A stretch of 64,000 bases of DNA from Azorhizobium caulinodans ORS 571 (GCF_000010525.1 NC_009937.1:1431501-1495500), one strand, 5' to 3'; shown: positions 17,913 through 27,713, counted from the stretch's first letter. Notes: a model not told the origin generated them from the letters alone. Made by a program: numbers and translations.

Positions 17913-20900
17913 ATGGCGGACACCAGCACCTCTTCCGGCCGCATCTTCGTGGTGGATACCGCAGGCGCGGACATCATCGGGTTCGATCCGGCCAAGGACA
18001 AGCTGAACCTGGGCGACAATTCGGTTCATAATTTCATCGTTGTCGACACCCCCACCGGGGTCGGCTTCATGAATCCGTGGTCGGGGGAGACGCTGATCGT
18101 CCAGGGCGTTTCGCTGGCGCAACTGACCATCGACAGCTTCGTGCCGATCGTGAACGACCATCTGCGCCAGACCCTCTCCGGCGCGCTGGCTTGGGAACAC
18201 GGCATCGTTCCGGCCCCGCACACGGTCTATGCCCGCTCGCACGAACTCGGGCAGATCGACAAGGTGGCGTTCGACCCGGCCACCGACGTGGTGGACTTCC
18301 GCTATTTCGGCACCCGTGAACAGATCTATATGAGCGACAGCTCAGAGGGCGTCATCATCTCCAATTCCGGCACCGGTCAGGCGCTGATTCTGCTGGGGGT
18401 GACCAAGGCGCAGCTCACCGTCAACAATTTCGTGTTTTACTCTGCCGAGGTGCGCGAAGACCGGGTGCATTTGCAGCTGGGCTTCACTACCGTGCCGGAC
18501 AGCCAGGTCATCCCCCAGGGCGTGGAGATCGCCGGCACCAATACCTGGCCCACCGCCGCCGGCAGCGGCGAGGCGCCGAGCGGCGTCACCGGCACCACCT
18601 ACAAGATCGAATGGCATTACGACAGCAGCACCACGCTGGCGTTCAATCCGGCCGTGGACAAGCTCGATTTCGGCTGGTTCAAGGCCAATGAATTCGACAT
18701 CAGCGAGGTGAACGGTTCCACCGTCATCTCCATCACCAATAACCACCAGACCTATACGCTCACGGGCGTGAAGATCGGTGCGCTGGCGATCAACAATATC
18801 ATCGCCCTCGACACCTCCGCCCGCGCCGAATGGCAGAGCACCATCGATGCCGCGCCCAAGCCCGTGGCGCCGCCGGTCATTAACCTGTCCGACGCGCAAG
18901 TGGTGGAAGGCGATGCCGGCGCGGCGCAGATGCTGTTCACCGTGTCCTTGTCCCATGCGGCGGACGGGCCGGTGAGCGTCAGCTATTCCACCCTCAACGG
19001 CACCGCCACCGCCGGCACGGATTATACGTCCGCCGTGGGCACGGTGACGTTCGCCGCCGGCGAGACGCAGAAGACCATCGCCATCGCCGTCACCGGCGAC
19101 ACGCTGCACGAGCTCAACGAGGCGTTCAGCCTGCAATTGTCCGCGCCGTCCGGTGCCACCATCAATGACGGCTCGGCGGTGGGCACCATCATCGACAATG
19201 ATCCCGACCCCAGCCCCGGCGTGCCGCCGAAGATTTCCATCGCCGACATCTCGGTGGTGGAGGGCAATACGGACATGGCCCATTTCCGCTTCCAGGTGAC
19301 GCTGGACAAGGCCTCCACCGAGACCATAACGGTGCATTACGCCTCGTCCGATCTCACCGCCACCGGCGGCACCGATTACGAGATCCTGGACGGCACGCTC
19401 ACCTTCGCACCGGGCGAGACCACCCAGACCATCCACGCCCACATGTATAGCGACACCGTGGTGGAGCCGGACGAGACCTACAAGGTCAATCTGTCCAACC
19501 CCACCAATGCCACCATCGCCGACGGCACCGCCATCGCCACCATCGTCAATGACGATCTGGCGGCGCCCCTGCCCACGCTCGCCCTCGCCGATGCGGCCAT
19601 CAGCGAGGGCAACAGCGGCAGCAAGCTGCTGAGCTTCACGGTCACTCTCTCGGCCGCCAGCGCGACGGCGGTGAGCGTGAGCTACGCCACCGGCGACGGC
19701 ACCGCCACCGGCGGTTCGGACTACACCGCCGGCACCGGCACGGTGACTTTCGCCCCGGGCGAGACCTCCAAGACCATCCAGGTGGCGGTGAAGGGCGACA
19801 CGGTGGTGGAGGCCAACGAGACCTTCACGGTGACGCTCTCGGCCCCCTCCGGCGCCACCATCGCCGACGGCTCGGCCATCGGCACCATCACCAATGACGA
19901 TGTGGCGGTGGTGGTGCCCACCGTGTCCATCGCCGACGCGTCCGTGGTGGAGGGCAATTCCGGCACCACGGCGCTGAGCTTCGTGGTGAGCCTCTCGGCG
20001 GCCAGCACGTCGGCGGTGAGCGTGAGCTATGCCACCGCCAATGGCACTGCGACGGCGGGCTCGGACTACACCGCCAAGACGGGCACCGTGACCTTCGCCC
20101 CGGGCGAGACCTCCAAGACCATCCAGGTGGCGGTGACCGGCGACACGGCGGTAGAGGCCAACGAGACCTTCACCGTCGCGCTGTCATCCCCCTCCGGCGC
20201 CACGCTCGGCCATGGCACCGCCACCGCCACCATCACCAATGACGATGTGTCGAGCACCCCGGGCGGCGGGGCCGTGGTGGACTACAGCGTCACCAGCAAC
20301 TGGGGGGCGGGCTTCACCGCCGCCATGACCGTGGAGGCCGGCGCCGGCGCGCTTGCGGGCTGGACGGTGGAATTCGACGCCGGCTTCACCATCACCAACA
20401 TCTGGAATGCCACCATCGTCAGCCATGTGGGCACCCATTATGTGCTGAAAAACATGAGCTATAACGCCAGCGTGGGGGCGGGGAAGGACACGTCCTTCGG
20501 CTTCCAGGCCACCGCCGGCTCAGGCGGCACGGCGGCGAGCGGCTTCCTCATCAATGGCCAGCCCTCCGGCGGTGGCTTGCCCCCGACGCTGCCCACCCTG
20601 TCGGTGTCGGACGCTTCGGTGCTGGAAGGCAATTCCGGCACCTCGGATCTGGCCTTCACCGTGGCCCTCTCGGCGGCCTCGGCCACGGCGGTGACCGTGG
20701 CCTATGGCACCGCCAACGGCACCGCCACGGCGGGCTCGGATTTCACCGCCGCCTCCGGCACCCTGACCTTCGCGCCGGGGGAAACCTCCAAGGTGGTGCA
20801 TGTGGCCGTCACCGGCGACCGCACGGTGGAAGCCAACGAAACCCTCGCCTTAAAGCTCTCCGCGCCCACCGGGGCGACGCTGGTGCGCGCCACCGCCACC

Positions 20901-23420
20901 GGCACCATCACCAATGACGATGCGGCGGTGGTGGTGCCCACCGTGTCCGTCTCCGATGCCAGCGTCACCGAGGGCAATTCCGGCACCAAGGATTTGGTGT
21001 TCAATGTCACCCTGTCGCAGGCCGCCACCGGGCCGGTGACCTTGCGCTATGCCACGGCGGACGGCACCGCCACCGCCGGCTCCGACTATGGGGCCACCTC
21101 GGGCACGCTCACCTTCGCAGCGGGGGAGACCTCCAAGCAGGTGCATGTGCAGGTGACGGGCGACACGCTGGTGGAGGGCAACGAGACCCTCTCTCTCACA
21201 CTCTCCTCGCCCACGGGCGCCACCATCGCCGATGGCTCCGGCGCGGGCCTGATCACCAATGACGACGTGGCCCCGGTTGTGCCAACGGTGTCGGTGGCCG
21301 ATGCCAGCGTCAACGAGGGCGCGTCCGGCATCACGGACCTGGCCTTCACCGTGTCGCTGTCCAAGGCCACCACCGCGCCGGTGTCCTTGCACTATGCCAC
21401 GGCGGACGGCACCGCCACCGCCGGCTCCGATTATGTGGCGGGCTCGGGCACGATCACCTTCGCGGCGGGCGAGACCTCGAAGGTGGTGCATGTGCAGGTC
21501 AATGGCGACACGGCGGTGGAAGCCAATGAGACGCTGAAGCTGATCCTCTCCCAGCCCGCCGGCGCCACCATCGCCACAGGCACGGCCACCGGCACCATCG
21601 TCAATGACGACGTGACGCCGGGCGGGGGAACGCCCGCCGTGTCCATCGGCGACGTCACCGTGACCGAAGGCAATCCGGCGGTCGCCACCGCCACCGGCTG
21701 GTTCAGCACCTCTGGCAACCAGATCATCGATGCCGATGGCAACAGCGTGCAGATCGCCGGGGTGAACTGGTTCGGGTTCGAATCCAACACCGGCTCGCCG
21801 CACGGCTTGTGGACCCGAGGCTATAAGGAGATGATGCAGCAGATGCTGGATGAAGGGTTCAACACCATTCGTCTGCCTTTCTCCAGCGACATGCTCCATT
21901 CCACCGGCCAGGCCGGCAGCATCGACTATTCCAAGAACCCAGATCTCAAGGGCCTGACCTCGCTGCAGGTGATGGACAAGATCGTCCAATATGCAGACGA
22001 GATCGGCATCAAGATCATCCTCGACCACCACCGCAGCAGCGCCGGCGACGGCACCTCGGCCAACGGCCTGTGGTACGACTCGAGCCATTCTGAAGCCTCC
22101 TGGATCGCCGACTGGCAGATGCTGGCGACCCGCTATGCCGGCGACACCTCCGTCATCGGCGCCGATCTCCACAACGAGCCCTATAACGGCACCTGGGGCG
22201 ACGGCGGCACCAATGACTGGGCCCGCGCCGCCACCGCCGCCGGCAATGCCATCGGTGCCGTTAATGACAACTGGCTCATTTTCGTCGAGGGCATTGGCAC
22301 CTACCAGGGCCAGAACTATTGGTGGGGCGGCAATCTGATGGGCGTGCGCGACCATCCCATCGAGCTGAACGTGGACAACAAGCTGGTCTATTCAGCCCAC
22401 GATTATCCCAACTCGGTCTATGCCCAACCCTGGTTCCAGGGTGCGAACTTCGCCGCCGATCTGCCGGCCAAGTTCGACCAGATGTGGGGCTTCATCTACA
22501 AGGAGCAGATCGCCCCGGTCTATATCGGCGAGTTTGGCACCAAGCTCACCGACCCCAAGGACGTGGCCTGGTTCAAGGCCATCACCGCCTATCTCGGCGG
22601 CGACTTCAACAATGACGGCGTGAAAGACATCTCCGCCGGCGAGCACGGGCCGAGCTGGACCTTCTGGTCGTGGAACCCCAACTCCTCCGACACCGGCGGC
22701 ATCCTCCAGAACGACTGGTCGACGGTGAACGAGAACAAGATGGTCTATCTCACGCCGATCGAGGCGCCGTTCCCGGCGCTGGACGGCAGCGGGGGAGGGG
22801 TGCCCGGCGTCCATGCGGATTTCCAGGTGACATTGTCGCAAGCCGCGTCCACCGCGGTAAGCGTCGAGTATCATACCGTGGCCCCTGACGCGGCCTCCGC
22901 AGCCGACTTCACCGCGTCGAGCGGCACGGTAGTGTTCCAGCCGGGTGAGACGACCAAGGTGATCTCCATCGCCATCACCGCCGACAAGGCGGCCGAGGCG
23001 ACCGAGCATTTCGCCGTCGTACTCAGTAATCCCGTGGGCGTTTCCGTCGCCAAGGGAACGGGGACCGGCACCATCCTCGATAATGACGGTACGCCGTCCT
23101 CCCCCACGACGCCCACAACCCCGACCCACACGGATCTGCACGGGACACTCACGGTGGTCGATGCCTGGAACAGTGGGTTCAACGCGAACATCTCCCTCCA
23201 CAATGACGGAACGATCCCGACCTCCGGCTGGCAGGTGAAAGTGGAGATGCCGAACGAGATTTCCAGCATCTGGAACGCGCAGATCCTGTCCCACGACGCG
23301 GACGGCTACGTGATCGGCAACGCCGCGTGGAACGGCACCGTGGGCGCCGATGCGGAGATCAGCTTCGGCTTCACCGCTACCGGCCATCTGGATCCCACCC
23401 ATGTGGGGCTGCTCTTCTGA
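17913..23420 (+). CDS. Giant modular GH5 cellulase with Calx-beta repeats and two CBM2-like domains
   Basis: 1835 residues, predicted secreted beta-glucanase. Order: three diverged ~90-residue N-terminal repeats (1-315); Calx-beta repeats 1-4 (~320-785); a CBM2-like cellulose-binding domain (~787-885, SNWGAGFTAAMTVEAG...GWTVEFD); Calx-beta 5-7 (~892-1240); the first strand of Calx-beta 8 (VSIGDVTVTEGN, ~1242-1256); a GH5 catalytic domain (~1260-1620); the remainder of Calx-beta 8 (~1632-1727); and a C-terminal CBM2-like domain (~1740-1835). GH5 acid/base E1422 lies in HNEP and nucleophile E1540 in YIGEFGT. There is no N-terminal signal peptide, so export by a type I or other non-Sec route is likely. 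AAAGGGAG precedes the ATG. Confidence 0.93.
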   Translation: MADTSTSSGRIFVVDTAGADIIGFDPAKDKLNLGDNSVHNFIVVDTPTGVGFMNPWSGETLIVQGVSLAQLTIDSFVPIVNDHLRQTLSGALAWEHGIVPAPHTVYARSHELGQIDKVAFDPATDVVDFRYFGTREQIYMSDSSEGVIISNSGTGQALILLGVTKAQLTVNNFVFYSAEVREDRVHLQLGFTTVPDSQVIPQGVEIAGTNTWPTAAGSGEAPSGVTGTTYKIEWHYDSSTTLAFNPAVDKLDFGWFKANEFDISEVNGSTVISITNNHQTYTLTGVKIGALAINNIIALDTSARAEWQSTIDAAPKPVAPPVINLSDAQVVEGDAGAAQMLFTVSLSHAADGPVSVSYSTLNGTATAGTDYTSAVGTVTFAAGETQKTIAIAVTGDTLHELNEAFSLQLSAPSGATINDGSAVGTIIDNDPDPSPGVPPKISIADISVVEGNTDMAHFRFQVTLDKASTETITVHYASSDLTATGGTDYEILDGTLTFAPGETTQTIHAHMYSDTVVEPDETYKVNLSNPTNATIADGTAIATIVNDDLAAPLPTLALADAAISEGNSGSKLLSFTVTLSAASATAVSVSYATGDGTATGGSDYTAGTGTVTFAPGETSKTIQVAVKGDTVVEANETFTVTLSAPSGATIADGSAIGTITNDDVAVVVPTVSIADASVVEGNSGTTALSFVVSLSAASTSAVSVSYATANGTATAGSDYTAKTGTVTFAPGETSKTIQVAVTGDTAVEANETFTVALSSPSGATLGHGTATATITNDDVSSTPGGGAVVDYSVTSNWGAGFTAAMTVEAGAGALAGWTVEFDAGFTITNIWNATIVSHVGTHYVLKNMSYNASVGAGKDTSFGFQATAGSGGTAASGFLINGQPSGGGLPPTLPTLSVSDASVLEGNSGTSDLAFTVALSAASATAVTVAYGTANGTATAGSDFTAASGTLTFAPGETSKVVHVAVTGDRTVEANETLALKLSAPTGATLVRATATGTITNDDAAVVVPTVSVSDASVTEGNSGTKDLVFNVTLSQAATGPVTLRYATADGTATAGSDYGATSGTLTFAAGETSKQVHVQVTGDTLVEGNETLSLTLSSPTGATIADGSGAGLITNDDVAPVVPTVSVADASVNEGASGITDLAFTVSLSKATTAPVSLHYATADGTATAGSDYVAGSGTITFAAGETSKVVHVQVNGDTAVEANETLKLILSQPAGATIATGTATGTIVNDDVTPGGGTPAVSIGDVTVTEGNPAVATATGWFSTSGNQIIDADGNSVQIAGVNWFGFESNTGSPHGLWTRGYKEMMQQMLDEGFNTIRLPFSSDMLHSTGQAGSIDYSKNPDLKGLTSLQVMDKIVQYADEIGIKIILDHHRSSAGDGTSANGLWYDSSHSEASWIADWQMLATRYAGDTSVIGADLHNEPYNGTWGDGGTNDWARAATAAGNAIGAVNDNWLIFVEGIGTYQGQNYWWGGNLMGVRDHPIELNVDNKLVYSAHDYPNSVYAQPWFQGANFAADLPAKFDQMWGFIYKEQIAPVYIGEFGTKLTDPKDVAWFKAITAYLGGDFNNDGVKDISAGEHGPSWTFWSWNPNSSDTGGILQNDWSTVNENKMVYLTPIEAPFPALDGSGGGVPGVHADFQVTLSQAASTAVSVEYHTVAPDAASAADFTASSGTVVFQPGETTKVISIAITADKAAEATEHFAVVLSNPVGVSVAKGTGTGTILDNDGTPSSPTTPTTPTHTDLHGTLTVVDAWNSGFNANISLHNDGTIPTSGWQVKVEMPNEISSIWNAQILSHDADGYVIGNAAWNGTVGADAEISFGFTATGHLDPTHVGLLF

Positions 23421-23470
23421 GCTATGACGTCGCGCCGGGCCGGGTGCCCGGCGCTGTCAGTTCGTCTGCC

Positions 23471-23488
23471 GACCGCCGCAAGGCGGTC
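23471..23488. terminator. Stem-loop after the cellulase gene
   Basis: GACCGCC-GCAA-GGCGGTC forms a perfect 7-bp stem with a stable GNRA-type loop, 51 bases after the cellulase stop. A 16-bp palindrome (CCTCGTCGCGACGAGG, 23504-23519) follows before the convergent Crp/Fnr gene. There is no U-tract, so intrinsic termination is only plausible. Confidence 0.45.
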
Positions 23489-23539
23489 TGTGTCGGCCGA
23501 TCTCCTCGTCGCGACGAGGGCTTGGGAACCTTCTCAATA

Positions 23540-24238
23540 TCAGGCACGCCGACGTTTGAGCCCTTCGAGGTCGAGAATATTCAGCGTCCTGTAGCTTCGC
23601 TTGATGAGGCTGCAGGCCTCGAAGGAATCCAGGACACGACCGGCCGTCGAACGCGAAAGGTTCGCCATGGACGCGAGATCATCCTGACTGATTTCGATGA
23701 CGGTTCCCCCCGTGCCGTTGATGCCTTTTTCCCCGGCATCCGCGCCCATGGCCAGAACGGCGAGTATCGCAGCGAGCCGGCCCTCGGCCCCCCGCTGGCG
23801 CAGCGCGTCGATGACGGCGAGCGCCAGTAATTCGTTGCGCAATGTCAGATAAGCGAGCCAGCGCCATGCCTCCGGCTCTGCCCGGGCGATGGCATCCCAT
23901 TGCCTGAGAGGGAGGTGGGCCACGTGGCTGTCGCGCGCGGCGACGATGCCGATGGCCCGTGGTCCGCGCGTGATGACCGAGGCCTCGCCGATCCAGAAGC
24001 CGGGCCGAGCAAGGATGCCGAGAAAGGGCGCGGACGCTCCGGGGTCGACCATCACGCCGAAGGCCCCATCCACGAGCCCATAGAGACCGCCGGCTTCGTC
24101 CCCGGCCCGATAAAGCGTCTCGCCCCGCGCGAACCGCCTTGGCACACAGCGTTCCAGCACGGCATTGCGGAACGTCTCGACGGTTTCCGACAGCCAGCCG
24201 TGCACGCGGAGGGCATCGCACTCGGAAGGTCGGATCAT
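23540..24238 (-). CDS. Crp/Fnr-family transcriptional regulator
   Basis: 232 residues from the ATG at 24238. An N-terminal cyclic-nucleotide-binding-type beta roll (RRFARGETLYRAGDEAGGLYGLVDGAFGVMV; FWIGEASVITRGPRAIGIVAARDSHVAHLPL) is followed by a dimer helix and a Crp-type helix-turn-helix (ISQDDLASMANLSRSTAGRVLDSFEACSLIKRSYRTLNILD). No Fnr-type cysteine cluster is present. It is divergent from the alkylsulfatase gene with a palindrome between them, so regulation of that gene and of itself is likely. Confidence 0.92.
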   Translation of the reverse strand: MIRPSECDALRVHGWLSETVETFRNAVLERCVPRRFARGETLYRAGDEAGGLYGLVDGAFGVMVDPGASAPFLGILARPGFWIGEASVITRGPRAIGIVAARDSHVAHLPLRQWDAIARAEPEAWRWLAYLTLRNELLALAVIDALRQRGAEGRLAAILAVLAMGADAGEKGINGTGGTVIEISQDDLASMANLSRSTAGRVLDSFEACSLIKRSYRTLNILDLEGLKRRRA

Positions 24239-24254
24239 GGCGAAGCTCCCGCTT

Positions 24255-24278
24255 AGATTGCGGAAATCTACGCAATCT
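24255..24278. promoter_or_regulatory. Palindromic operator between the Crp/Fnr gene and the alkylsulfatase
   Basis: AGATTGCG (24255-24262), spacer GAAATCTA, CGCAATCT (24271-24278), perfect 8-bp arms. With the preceding TT it contains TTAGATTGCG, the same decamer as the tetR operator at 2461. It lies 17 bases before the Crp/Fnr start codon on the minus strand. Binding by the Crp/Fnr protein is inference. Confidence 0.65.
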
Positions 24279-24379
24279 CGTCGGTCCAGATCAACTAACG
24301 TGCCGTCGGATCGTACCGCTTCCAGCGAAGACCAAAAGAACATTGCTTGCTTTGAGTCTTGGTAAAAAGAGGAATGCCA

Positions 24380-26485
24380 ATGGTTTCCCGGCGAGATATT
24401 CTGAAGTCCGGTCCCGCTTCCGCCGCCGCCTTCGCCATCGGAGGCAATTTTCTGCTGGAGGGCACGCCGGCCCGTGCCGACACGCCTGCTCCGCCGGCGG
24501 CGGGCCACTTCCATCCGAGGGGCAAGGCGCCCTCGAGGCACACGGTGGCGGTGCTGAAGGCGGCGCGCGAGGGGCTTCCTTTTCACGATACCCGCGATTT
24601 TGACGAACAGAAGCGCGGCCTCATCGCTCCCATGACCGAGATGGTCATTGCGGCCGATGGTGGGCACGTCGCCTGGGACATGAACAGCTTCCAGTTCCTG
24701 GATCAGCAACAGGAATTCGACTCGATCCATCCTTCGCTGCACCGCATCTCGCGGCTCAACAACAATTACGGGCTCTATGAAGTGGTGCCGGGCATCTATC
24801 AGGTGCGCGGGTTCGATCTCTCCGACATCAGCTTTGTGCGTGGCAAGACCGGTTGGATCGTCTTCGATCCCCTGGTCTCGGCGGAGACGGCCCGCGCGGC
24901 GTGGCGCCTGTTCCAGGCGCACAAGGGCGAGGGGCTCCCGGTCTCGGCCATCATCTATTCCCACACCCACGGCGACCACTGGGGCGGCGTGCGAGGCATC
25001 GTGGACGAGGCGGACGTGCGCTCCGGCAAGATCCCGATCATCGCCCCCATCGACTTCATGGACTTCACGGTCTCCGAGAACGTCTATGCCGGCAACGCCA
25101 TGAACCGCCGTCTGTTCTACCAGTATGGGCTGCTGCTCAAGGCAGCGCCGCACGGCTATGTGGGACAGGGCCTCGGAACGCGCGTCTCGGCCGGCAGCGT
25201 GGGCCTCATCGCGCCGACGCGTTTCGTCCGCGAGCCCATCGAGGAGTTCGAGGTCGATGGCGTCCGGATGGTGTTCCAGAACACCCCCAATACCGAAGCG
25301 CCGCGGGAGATGAACACCTGGATTCCCGATCTCAAGGCGCTATGGATGGCGGAGAATGTCACCGCCACGCTTCATAACATCTACACGCTGCGCGGCGCTC
25401 AGGTGCGTGATCCGCTCGCCTGGTCGAAATACATTTCCGAAGCGCTCTATCGCTTCGGCCTCCAGGCCGAGGTGATGTTCGCCTCCCATCACTGGCCGCG
25501 CTGGGGCAATGCGCGCATCCAGGAGATCCTGCGCGGCCAGCGCGACCTCTACGCCAACATGAACAATCAGGTACTGCACCTAGCGAACCAGGGCGTGACG
25601 ATCAATGAGATCCACAACGTCTATGAGGTGCCGAAAAGCCTTCAGGCCCGGTGGGATTGCCGCGGCTATCATGGCTCCCCGCAGCACAATGCGCGCGGGG
25701 TGATCCAGCGCTATCTGGGCTTCTGGGACTGCAACCCGGCGACGCTCATCCCGCTCTCGCCCTCGGATTCGGCGCCACTCTATGTCGAGATGATGGGTGG
25801 CAGCGCGAAGATCATTGCGCGGGGGCGTGCCCTGCATGACGAGGGCAAGTACATGCTTGCCGTCGAGATCGTCAACAAACTGGTACAGGCCGAGCCTCAG
25901 AATACGGAGGCGAAGGAATTGCTGGCAGACATCTTCGAGCAGATCGGCTACCAGCAGGAAAATCCCGGCCTGCGGAACAGCTTTCTCAACGGCGCCTATG
26001 AGTTGCGGTCCGGTATCTCCCAGGGCGAGAAGGTGAGCTCTTCCAGCCCCGATGTGATCCGGGCGATGACGACCGAGCTGTTCCTCAACTTCCTCGGCAT
26101 CCGCATGGACAGCCGGAAGGCGGAAGGGTTGCGCTTCACCATCAATCTGGTGACGCCCGACAACGGCGAGAAGTTCATTATCGAGCTCGACAACGCCACG
26201 CTGACCAACATCGCCGGCTTCCAGGCCGAGAAGCCCGATCTGACACTGACCATCAATCGTTCAGACCTCGAACAGACGATGATGGGGACAAAGACCCTTG
26301 CGGCGCAGATTGCCGACGGCACCGCGAAGGTCACAGGCGACGTCAGCATTCTGGCGAAGCTGGCGGCGACCATGATCGATTTCGATCCCCGCTTCGAGGT
26401 GATGCCGGGAACCGCCGCAAAGGCCAAGGAGGTCGTCGCTGCCGATGGTTTCGAGGCCGTGCCCGAAAAGATCATCGCGGAGTAG
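24380..26485 (+). CDS. Linear primary-alkylsulfatase (SdsA/BDS1-like), Tat-exported
   Basis: About 701 residues. It is a zinc metallo-beta-lactamase-fold enzyme that hydrolyses alkyl sulfates such as SDS in the periplasm. MVSRRDILKSG is a twin-arginine signal, with a cleavage-like ARA ahead of DTP. Metal ligands H195-x-H197-x-D199-H200 are in YSHTHGDHWGG; further sites are ENVTATLHN and FASHHWPRWGN. The middle dimerisation region and the C-terminal SCP2-like domain (LRFTINLVTPDNGEKFIIELDNATLTN) match the family. The ATG at 24380 is preferred because GAGGA lies six bases upstream. Confidence 0.93.
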   Translation: MVSRRDILKSGPASAAAFAIGGNFLLEGTPARADTPAPPAAGHFHPRGKAPSRHTVAVLKAAREGLPFHDTRDFDEQKRGLIAPMTEMVIAADGGHVAWDMNSFQFLDQQQEFDSIHPSLHRISRLNNNYGLYEVVPGIYQVRGFDLSDISFVRGKTGWIVFDPLVSAETARAAWRLFQAHKGEGLPVSAIIYSHTHGDHWGGVRGIVDEADVRSGKIPIIAPIDFMDFTVSENVYAGNAMNRRLFYQYGLLLKAAPHGYVGQGLGTRVSAGSVGLIAPTRFVREPIEEFEVDGVRMVFQNTPNTEAPREMNTWIPDLKALWMAENVTATLHNIYTLRGAQVRDPLAWSKYISEALYRFGLQAEVMFASHHWPRWGNARIQEILRGQRDLYANMNNQVLHLANQGVTINEIHNVYEVPKSLQARWDCRGYHGSPQHNARGVIQRYLGFWDCNPATLIPLSPSDSAPLYVEMMGGSAKIIARGRALHDEGKYMLAVEIVNKLVQAEPQNTEAKELLADIFEQIGYQQENPGLRNSFLNGAYELRSGISQGEKVSSSSPDVIRAMTTELFLNFLGIRMDSRKAEGLRFTINLVTPDNGEKFIIELDNATLTNIAGFQAEKPDLTLTINRSDLEQTMMGTKTLAAQIADGTAKVTGDVSILAKLAATMIDFDPRFEVMPGTAAKAKEVVAADGFEAVPEKIIAE

Positions 26486-26669
26486 CGGCCCGCTCAGGCA
26501 GAAGCGGCGACAGAAACCCGGGTGCGGTGGCGCCGGAAAAGCTTGCGCCACGGCCCGCCACCAAGCACGGTCTTGACGGACATCGAAAGTGGCCGGGAAT
26601 TCGTGACCGGCGGCGTCCGGCGTCGCCGGACACGCCCGCGCCCGGAAGAAGTCCGGAAGTGGAGGCACG

Positions 26670-27710
26670 ATGCAGACCGGATCTAACCCCAGCGGCCGCG
26701 CGCCGGTGCTGGTCGATCTCGCCCTCCAGGGCGGCGGATCGCACGGGGCCTTCACATGGGGCGTGCTCGACCGTCTCCTCGAGGAGGACTGGCTGCAGAT
26801 CGACGGCATATCCGGCACGTCGGCCGGCGCCATGAACGCCGCCGTGCTGGCGGACGGCTATGCCGCGGGCGGTCCTGGTGCGGCCCGCCTGGCGCTCGAC
26901 CATTACTGGCGGCGGGTGGCGGACGCGGCGCGCTTCAGCCCGTTCCAGCGGGGCCCCGTCGACAAGATGCTGGGCCGCTGGACCCTCGACAACTCCCCCC
27001 TCTATGTGACGCTGGACCTGATCTCCCGGCTCTATTCGCCCTATGACCTGAACCCCGGCAATTCCCACCCTCTGCGCGGCATCCTTGAGGACCTCATCGA
27101 CTTCGAGCGTTTGAAGCGCTCGCCGGTGCGCCTGTTCATAACGGCGACCAACGTGCGCACGGGACGCGGGCGGGTGTTCCGCAATGCCGAGATCACCCCG
27201 GACGTGCTGCTCGCCTCCGCCTGCCTGCCCACGCTGTTCCAGGCCGTCGAGATCGAGGGCGAGAGCTATTGGGACGGAGGCTACTCCGGCAATCCCACCA
27301 TCACGCCTTTGGTGCGCGAGCTGGATTCCGACGACACCATCCTCATCCCCATCAACCCGGTGGAGCGGCCGGGCACGCCCAGCACGGCGCGCGACATCCT
27401 CAACCGCCTCAACGAGGTCTCCTTCAACGCTGTGCTGCTGAAGGAACTGCGGATGATCGCCATGCTCCGTCAGGTGGCAGACCCCGGCAACACCGAGGGC
27501 GCGCAATGGGCAAAAATGCGCGTCCATATGGTGCGCAATCCGCTCATGGCGACGCTCGGCTCCTCCTCCAAGCTCAATGCGGAATGGGAATTTCTCTCCA
27601 TGCTGAAAGCCGAGGGGCGCAAGGCGGCAGAGGACTTTCTCGAGCGCGATGGGGCGGACATCGGCAAGCGTTCCACCCTGGATCTCGATCAATTGCTGGA
27701 AGGGGTGTGA
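26670..27710 (+). CDS. Patatin-like phospholipase
   Basis: 346 residues. Lipid acyl hydrolase with a Ser-Asp dyad: oxyanion loop LQGGGSHGAFTWG (about residues 12-24), nucleophile S51 in GISGTSAGAMNAAV, and D202 in SYWDGGYSGNP. It has no signal peptide and no membrane helix. GTGGAGG precedes the ATG. The GntP-type permease gene starts 3 bases after its stop, so the two are cotranscribed. It is also downstream of the alkylsulfatase (184-base gap), so the whole set could serve surfactant or lipid use. Confidence 0.93.
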   Translation: MQTGSNPSGRAPVLVDLALQGGGSHGAFTWGVLDRLLEEDWLQIDGISGTSAGAMNAAVLADGYAAGGPGAARLALDHYWRRVADAARFSPFQRGPVDKMLGRWTLDNSPLYVTLDLISRLYSPYDLNPGNSHPLRGILEDLIDFERLKRSPVRLFITATNVRTGRGRVFRNAEITPDVLLASACLPTLFQAVEIEGESYWDGGYSGNPTITPLVRELDSDDTILIPINPVERPGTPSTARDILNRLNEVSFNAVLLKELRMIAMLRQVADPGNTEGAQWAKMRVHMVRNPLMATLGSSSKLNAEWEFLSMLKAEGRKAAEDFLERDGADIGKRSTLDLDQLLEGV

Positions 27711-27713
27711 CCG

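Noticed and set aside
18870-21630. Tandem repeats as a CRISPR or satellite array
   Set aside because: The ~345-bp units translate as Calx-beta domains in one continuous frame.
20850-22355. Minus-strand 501-codon frame across the cellulase
   Set aside because: Gly/His/Arg-rich shadow of a high-GC repetitive gene, with no domain.
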